Source of the DNA: Catelliglobosispora koreensis DSM 44566
Lineage (GTDB): Bacteria > Actinomycetota > Actinomycetes > Mycobacteriales > Micromonosporaceae
Direction: 5' to 3'
Assembly (NCBI RefSeq): GCF_000379685.1
Contig: NZ_KB903292.1
Coordinates: 248,001-312,000 of the forward strand
Length of the DNA stretch: 64,000 nt
How positions within the stretch are numbered: the first letter of the stretch is position 1; each line of letters begins with the position of its first letter. The notes under the pieces are model-generated. The model worked only from the letters and a program-made list of their open reading frames with translations, was not told where the DNA came from and ran no database searches. The position numbers were made by a program, and so were the translations under genes. Positions 59,837 through 64,000 of this stretch are shown here, piece after piece.

Positions 59837-59846
59837 GACGGCCAGC

Positions 59847-60935
59847 CTAGATAACGCGCAGTTCCCGTGGCGTCTGGTTTACCCGCTCGGAACCGTCCTC
59901 GGTGCAGATGACGATGTCTTCGATGCGCGCACCGTGCTTGCCGGGCAGATAGATCCCGGGCTCGATGGAAAACGCCATGCCCGGCTCCAAAACGCGGCTC
60001 GAGCTGGACACGATGTAGGGCTCTTCGTGCGTCTCCAGCCCGATCCCATGACCGGTGCGGTGAATGAAGAATTCGCCATATCCGGCCGCGGCGATGATGT
60101 CCCGCCCGACAGCGTCCAGTTCGGCGGCGGTGATCCCCGGCCGGGCCGCCTCGGTTTGCGCCATCTGGGCCCGCAGGAGCACGTCGTAATAGGTCGCGAA
60201 CTCGGCGGGCGGCTCGCCCACGCTGTAGGTGCGGGTGGAGTCCGAGCAGTAGCCGTCGGGCATGGTCCCGCCGATGTCGACCACGACCGGATCGCCCGCT
60301 TCGATGACGCGCTCGGAGACTTCGTGGTGTGGACTGGCGCCATTCGGCCCGGACGCGACGATGACGAAATCGGCCCGTGAGTGTCCTGATTGGATGATCG
60401 CGTCCGCGATGTCCTTGCCCACTTCACGTTCCGTCCGGCCAGGGCGCAGCCAGTCAGCCATCTGGTGGTGCACCCGGTCGATCGCGGCGCCGGCGGCCTT
60501 CAGCGAGGCGGCTTCCTCCGGCGTCTTGCGCATACGCAGTTCACTGAGCACCGGCCCGGCCAGCACTTGCCGTGCTCCGGGCAACGCGTCCTGGAAGGCA
60601 AGCACCTTCTCGGCCCACATGTGATTGTCGACCGCCACCCGGATCAGCCCGGCCGGCAGACGTCCCGCCAGCAGCAGGTAGGGGTCCTCGGTCTCCTGCC
60701 ACGCGACCAGCTCGATGCCGAGCGTTCCGACCGCGGAGGCCTGTGCCGCAGGCTTTTCCAGCAACGGCACCACCATGAACGGCTCACCATGAGCGGGCAG
60801 CACCAAACACGTCAGCCGCTCCAAGGGCAGGGCGTCATAGCCGGTGAGGTAACGCAGATCCGGCCCAGGCGAGATCAGAAGGGCATCGATGCCAGCAGCC
60901 GCCGCAGCCGCTTGAGCGCGCTCAATGTGTGCCAC
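59847..60935 (-). CDS. Xaa-Pro peptidase (M24, PepQ/PepP-like)
   Basis: A 362-aa metallopeptidase. Ligands are visible: Asp in VVVDIGGTMPDG and SDSTRTYSV, His in HRTGHGIGLETHEEPY, Glu in SIEPGIYLPG and in ARIEDIV. The N-terminal creatinase-like domain (about 1-125) is present. It cleaves Xaa-Pro bonds in the cytoplasm. The GTG at 60935 is 7 bases after TAGGTT (60948-60943), hence a leaderless start; a TTG three codons earlier is the alternative. Confidence 0.92.
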   Translation of the reverse strand: MAHIERAQAAAAAAGIDALLISPGPDLRYLTGYDALPLERLTCLVLPAHGEPFMVVPLLEKPAAQASAVGTLGIELVAWQETEDPYLLLAGRLPAGLIRVAVDNHMWAEKVLAFQDALPGARQVLAGPVLSELRMRKTPEEAASLKAAGAAIDRVHHQMADWLRPGRTEREVGKDIADAIIQSGHSRADFVIVASGPNGASPHHEVSERVIEAGDPVVVDIGGTMPDGYCSDSTRTYSVGEPPAEFATYYDVLLRAQMAQTEAARPGITAAELDAVGRDIIAAAGYGEFFIHRTGHGIGLETHEEPYIVSSSSRVLEPGMAFSIEPGIYLPGKHGARIEDIVICTEDGSERVNQTPRELRVI

Positions 60936-60958
60936 GGCCTCCAACCTACCGCTTCAAG

Positions 60959-60996
60959 CGCGGGCTCATCCGGGAAGTCCGGCGTTTGAGCCCGCG
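60959..60996 (-). terminator. terminator after the membrane protein gene
   Basis: A 10-bp perfect stem (CGCGGGCTCA / TGAGCCCGCG) with an 18-base loop that contains a smaller CCGG/CCGG stem. It lies 7 bases past the stop of the 114-aa membrane protein (61004) and just before the leaderless promoter of the peptidase gene. No U-run. Confidence 0.65.
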
Positions 60997-61003
60997 ATTG
61001 ACG

Positions 61004-61348
61004 TTAGCGAACGCGTTCCCGGATGGGCAGGATCTCGGTGTCGCGCCGGATGGGTGCGGCGGAACTGTCCGTTGTGGACAGTTGTTTGATCAGCTGGGCG
61101 GTCAAAGCGGCTTGCTCACGCTGGAGTTGCACCAAGCGGGCGAGCCAGGAACTGAAGAAGATCAGCGCGCCGGAGAACGTCAGGCCAAGACCGAGCAGGC
61201 CGCCGGAGACCATGTAGGGAATCTGCTCGAAGACGTAACCGGTGTGCGCGGTGCCATACCAGCCGATGCCGATCACCGCGAGCCCAAGCGGCATAAGGAA
61301 TCCGCCGACTATCGTCAGGATCTGCTGGAACCGTTGTTCACGTGACAT
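61004..61348 (-). CDS. small membrane protein, unknown
   Basis: A 114-aa protein with two or three hydrophobic segments (IVGGFLMPLGLAVIGIGWYG, PYMVSGGLLGLGLTFSGALI) and a charged C-terminal helix (RLVQLQREQAAL). Its ATG follows the upstream gene's TAG stop directly, with GGGAG just before, so the two are coupled. It is the last gene of a set with an anchored secreted protein and a second liv-type transporter. Confidence 0.75.
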   Translation of the reverse strand: MSREQRFQQILTIVGGFLMPLGLAVIGIGWYGTAHTGYVFEQIPYMVSGGLLGLGLTFSGALIFFSSWLARLVQLQREQAALTAQLIKQLSTTDSSAAPIRRDTEILPIRERVR

Positions 61349-62683
61349 CTATTGCTCCCTGAGGTTGGGCACACCGTTGGCCGCGCCAAGGTCACAGCCA
61401 CCAGCGCCGAACATGAGCGCGGCGAACTTCTTCAAGCCACCGGCCACGGCGGCTGCCATAGCGAGCCCGACGAGCACGAGCCAGAACGGGACGCCGGGGA
61501 AGACAGGCCAGCCGGCGCTAGCGACCGGCACGGGTTCGCCGGTGGGTGCCGGGGTGATATCGCCGCCACCGCCAGAACTGCCGCCGCTGCTGCCCGAGCC
61601 GGTGTCGGCGGGCGGCGCGATGGGCGTGTCAGTGAACGCGGGAACGGCGGTCGCCTCGACAGCGGAGGTCCCGAGCATGAAGACGAATTTTGGCGCGAGA
61701 TCCAGCCAGGGCGTGACCTGGTTGCGCAGTTCCTTTGGCAGCAATGCCATGAGCGGGTCAAGCAGCCAGCTCAGGCTCAGCTTGCTCTTCATGACCGACG
61801 TGTCGAGCGTGATGGTCATGCCGCGGCTGAGCACCTTGGCGGCGGCACCTTCGACCTTCTGCTCGACCGTCGGTGGCGTGATCGTGAGGCCAAAGTCGGC
61901 TAGGCGGCGTACGACACTGTCGGGCATCTTCGGCAACGGCGTGACGCCCAGGGGCGATTGCACGCCCGCGTCGGTCGCCGCGAACGTCTGTCCCGCAACG
62001 GTTATCGAGCCCCAGCTGTACTTGCCTGAGGCGGTGCCCTTCGAGCCATCGCTCGTCGCGGTGCACTCGCTCCGCAGTCCGTGGATCTGCACGAGCCCAC
62101 CGAGCAGCGAGATCGAGCCAGCCGTGGCGTAGGCCGAAGAGGTCACCTTGTCCGCCGTGACGACGGTCTTGCTCTCCGACGAGAACGCCTCGACGGCGAT
62201 CAGCATGGGCGGGATGGGGATTCCGGCCGGGGGAGTCAGCGGCAGCTGAGGCTTGGCGATCGACGAGGTGGCGATGGTGCCTTTCTCATCGGCGTGCGAA
62301 ACCATTCCGGTGCCGGGGACAAGCTCTTGCTTGCCATCCTTAGGGCCAGACGGGTGCGCGGCGTCCACTTTGATGGGGTACTTGGCGTCCGGGTTCTTGA
62401 GAAGCTCAGGGAGCCCATAGCCGACAGCATCGCCAAGCCAGAAGAGGCTCGACACCGACCGTCCCGTAGGCCCGGTCGAGAAGTTGGCCCGCGAGAACGA
62501 CATGTCCACTTCGAGTTGTGGTTCCGCCGGGATCGGGATCAGCTTCTCGTAGATATGCATGGCGATAGGCGCCGCTTCCGCTTTCAGCTCATAGCCACCG
62601 AGCTCCACAGCCTGTGCTGGAGCGGGCAGAACGAAAAACGGGCTGGCGACGGCAAGAGCGACCACTGTCCGGGCGAGCTTCAC
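61349..62683 (-). CDS. secreted choice-of-anchor-P-type protein with C-terminal anchor
   Basis: A 444-aa exported protein. The signal peptide is RTVVALAVASPFFVLPAPAQA. The body is beta-rich with repeated IPIPP/PKMP stretches and resembles choice-of-anchor P proteins found beside liv-type transporters in actinobacteria. A Gly/Ser linker (about 350-375) precedes one membrane helix (FWLVLVGLAMAAAVAGGL) and a short tail with a cysteine. It overlaps the LivF-type ATPase gene by 4 bases. It may be an envelope accessory of the transporter; the ligand is unknown. Confidence 0.7.
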   Translation of the reverse strand: MKLARTVVALAVASPFFVLPAPAQAVELGGYELKAEAAPIAMHIYEKLIPIPAEPQLEVDMSFSRANFSTGPTGRSVSSLFWLGDAVGYGLPELLKNPDAKYPIKVDAAHPSGPKDGKQELVPGTGMVSHADEKGTIATSSIAKPQLPLTPPAGIPIPPMLIAVEAFSSESKTVVTADKVTSSAYATAGSISLLGGLVQIHGLRSECTATSDGSKGTASGKYSWGSITVAGQTFAATDAGVQSPLGVTPLPKMPDSVVRRLADFGLTITPPTVEQKVEGAAAKVLSRGMTITLDTSVMKSKLSLSWLLDPLMALLPKELRNQVTPWLDLAPKFVFMLGTSAVEATAVPAFTDTPIAPPADTGSGSSGGSSGGGGDITPAPTGEPVPVASAGWPVFPGVPFWLVLVGLAMAAAVAGGLKKFAALMFGAGGCDLGAANGVPNLREQ

Positions 62684-63390
62684 GGCGCACCTCCGAGGTA
62701 AAGATGAGTTAGGTCGGCGGCGATCTCGTCCGGTCCACCGGTGGCGACCACCTTGCCGTGCACGAGAACGGCGGCGCGGTCGGCGACGGCCAGGGCGGCG
62801 TCGGCGAACTGTTCCACCACGAGGACACTGACGCCTTCTTCAGCCAGTGCCGCGACGACTTCGTAGAGTTCTTTGACGATCAGTGGCGCGAGGCCCATGG
62901 ACAACTCGTCCACTAGAAGCAGGGCCGGATTGGTGGCCAAGGCGCGGGCCATCGCGAGCATTTGCTGTTCCCCACCGGAAAGTGATCCGGCGAGCTGGTT
63001 CGAGCGTTCGCCTAACCGGGGAAACCGGCTGAACGCGACGTCATAGACGTGTGCGGCGGGCACGCCGCCGTAGGCGGCCAGCCGAAGGTTCTCGGTGACG
63101 GTCAGGTTGGGAAAGACAGAGCGTCCTTCCGGGATAGTGCACAGGCCAGCGCGGGCAAGAGCATCGGGACTGGCGTCGTTGACGTGTGTTCCGCCCAAGT
63201 GCACATGACCGCTCGTGGCGCGCAACTGTCCACTCACGACTTTCAGCAACGTGGACTTGCCGGCTCCGTTGGGCCCGAGCAGAGCCATCACAGAGCCACG
63301 CGGGACCGTCAAGTCCACGCCATGGAGCACTTCGATCCGGCCGTACGCCGCGTGCACGTCCAGCAATTCGAGAATGGGATCATTGCGCAT
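62680..63390 (-). CDS. livF: LivF-type ABC ATPase (second cluster)
   Basis: A 236-aa ATPase from ATG 63390. Walker A is GPNGAGKST, signature LSGGEQQML, Walker B ALLLVDELSMGLAP and H-loop LVVEQFADAAL, with IPEGRSVFPNLTVTENL typical of LivF. It overlaps the upstream LivG gene by 11 bases. Walker B has DELS rather than DEPS/DEPT, a mild change. It forms part of a second branched-chain-type transporter. Confidence 0.92.
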   Translation of the reverse strand: MRNDPILELLDVHAAYGRIEVLHGVDLTVPRGSVMALLGPNGAGKSTLLKVVSGQLRATSGHVHLGGTHVNDASPDALARAGLCTIPEGRSVFPNLTVTENLRLAAYGGVPAAHVYDVAFSRFPRLGERSNQLAGSLSGGEQQMLAMARALATNPALLLVDELSMGLAPLIVKELYEVVAALAEEGVSVLVVEQFADAALAVADRAAVLVHGKVVATGGPDEIAADLTHLYLGGAP

Positions 63391-64000
63391 AGGACTGTCC
63401 CAGGTAAGCGGCTTGCACCCGGTCACTGGCCCGGACTTCGGCCGGACTGCCCGAGGCGATGACCTGGCCGAAATCGAGGACGTGCAAGTGGTCGCAGACC
63501 CGCATGATGAGTTCCATGTCGTGCTCGACGATCAGCACGGCCCGTCCTTCGTCGGCGAGTTCCTCAAGCAGGTCACCAAAATCCTCGGTCTCGGTGGTGC
63601 TAAGTCCCGAGGACGGTTCATCGAGCAGGAGCAGCCGTGGGTCGCACGCGAGGGCGCGAGCCAGCTCCAGCAAACGGGCGATGCCGGTCGGGATGGTGTC
63701 GGCTTGACGGTCGGCATAGCGTTGCAGCCCGACGCGTTCGATCAGCCGCTCGGCGACCTGTGAAGGCGATCCGGTGCCGCGCTTGATGCGTTGCGCGTGC
63801 TGACGGTGGATCTCAGCGGCGACGAGCACGTTTTCCCAGACCGACAGCGAGCCAAAGGCTTCCAGCCGCTGAAACGTTCGTGCGATCCCGCGGCGAGCCC
63901 GCTCGTGCGTTGGCTTGCCGGTGATGTCCTCGCCGTCGAAATAGACAGACCCATCCGTCGGCTTCTGCAGCCCCGTGAGCACATTGAAAAACGTCGTCTT
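63380..64000 (-). CDS. livG: LivG-type ABC ATPase (second cluster, 5' end missing)
   Basis: About 206 C-terminal codons are visible; the gene continues past the right edge, which cuts in the Walker A (KTTFFNVLTG). FQRLEAFGSLSVWENVLVA and Walker B LLLLDEPSSGLS with H-loop IVEHDMELIMRVCD are LivG features. As in the first LivG here, the signature is degenerate (PTGIARLLELARAL). The permease genes presumably lie further right. Confidence 0.9.
   Translation of the reverse strand, partial: KTTFFNVLTGLQKPTDGSVYFDGEDITGKPTHERARRGIARTFQRLEAFGSLSVWENVLVAAEIHRQHAQRIKRGTGSPSQVAERLIERVGLQRYADRQADTIPTGIARLLELARALACDPRLLLLDEPSSGLSTTETEDFGDLLEELADEGRAVLIVEHDMELIMRVCDHLHVLDFGQVIASGSPAEVRASDRVQAAYLGQSYAQ

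Noticed and set aside
1-64000. CRISPR arrays, tRNA or rRNA genes, insertion sequences, prophage or integrative elements
   Set aside because: I looked for regular spaced repeats, cloverleaf-like segments, transposase or integrase signatures and flanking inverted repeats and found none I could support.

Overview
The window is 64 kb of GC-rich, gene-dense chromosomal DNA from an actinobacterium. Supporting signs are F420-type enzymes (a Ddn-like protein and a luciferase-like oxidoreductase), a mycothiol-type maleylpyruvate isomerase fold protein, a HelD/HelR RNA polymerase-recycling ATPase, an LPATG sortase substrate, frequent GTG starts, and many leaderless promoters of the form TAnnnT followed 6-7 bases later by the start codon. 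A Pseudonocardiales-like host is my guess. I see no rRNA, tRNA, CRISPR array, insertion sequence or prophage.

Layout. 1-3.6 kb: the 5' end of a fused anthranilate synthase gene (leftward) and a large unrecognised protein. 3.6-12.5 kb: two very large secreted metallophosphoesterases with an XRE regulator between them, an MFS transporter and an anchored beta-propeller-like protein. 12.5-16.9 kb: an AlkZ-type winged-helix protein, an inositol monophosphatase family enzyme, a flavin reductase-like protein, a cysteine-rich protein fused to YidD, a Ddn-like protein and a YqeB-like membrane protein. 16.9-22.1 kb: a two-component system divergent from a MacB-type ABC exporter. 22-27 kb: secreted, wall-linked and small proteins, and a transaminase/amidase pair. 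27-31 kb: a lutABC lactate operon and a third secreted metallophosphoesterase. 31-36.6 kb: two acyl-CoA dehydrogenases, a TetR regulator, an aldehyde dehydrogenase and an alcohol dehydrogenase, probably one alcohol/aldehyde/acyl-CoA oxidation module. 36.6-44.3 kb: a LAL-type LuxR regulator, a TetR regulator and a complete liv-type ABC transporter. 44.4-48.9 kb: a secreted polyester hydrolase divergent from an alpha/beta hydrolase across a 34-bp near-palindrome, a trehalase-like hydrolase, an NTF2-like protein and an F420 enzyme. 49-53.4 kb: secreted wall-associated proteins, a DUF1295 enzyme and a glutathionylspermidine synthase-like enzyme with a lipoprotein. 53.5-55.9 kb: a four-gene operon joining a 14-cysteine double-psi-barrel protein to a MauE-like redox membrane protein. 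56-61 kb: HelR, a mycothiol-type isomerase fold protein, a 64-aa protein, a uridine-kinase-like protein with a broken P-loop and a Xaa-Pro peptidase. 61-64 kb: part of a second liv-type transporter cluster carrying a secreted anchored protein.

The strongest candidate for an undescribed system is the operon at 53.5-55.9 kb, in which a cysteine-packed RlpA/expansin-like protein appears to be paired with its own thiol-redox partner. Runner-up signals are the cysteine-heptad YidD fusion, the PET-hydrolase-type cutinase with its palindromic divergent control region, and the high density of leaderless promoters.
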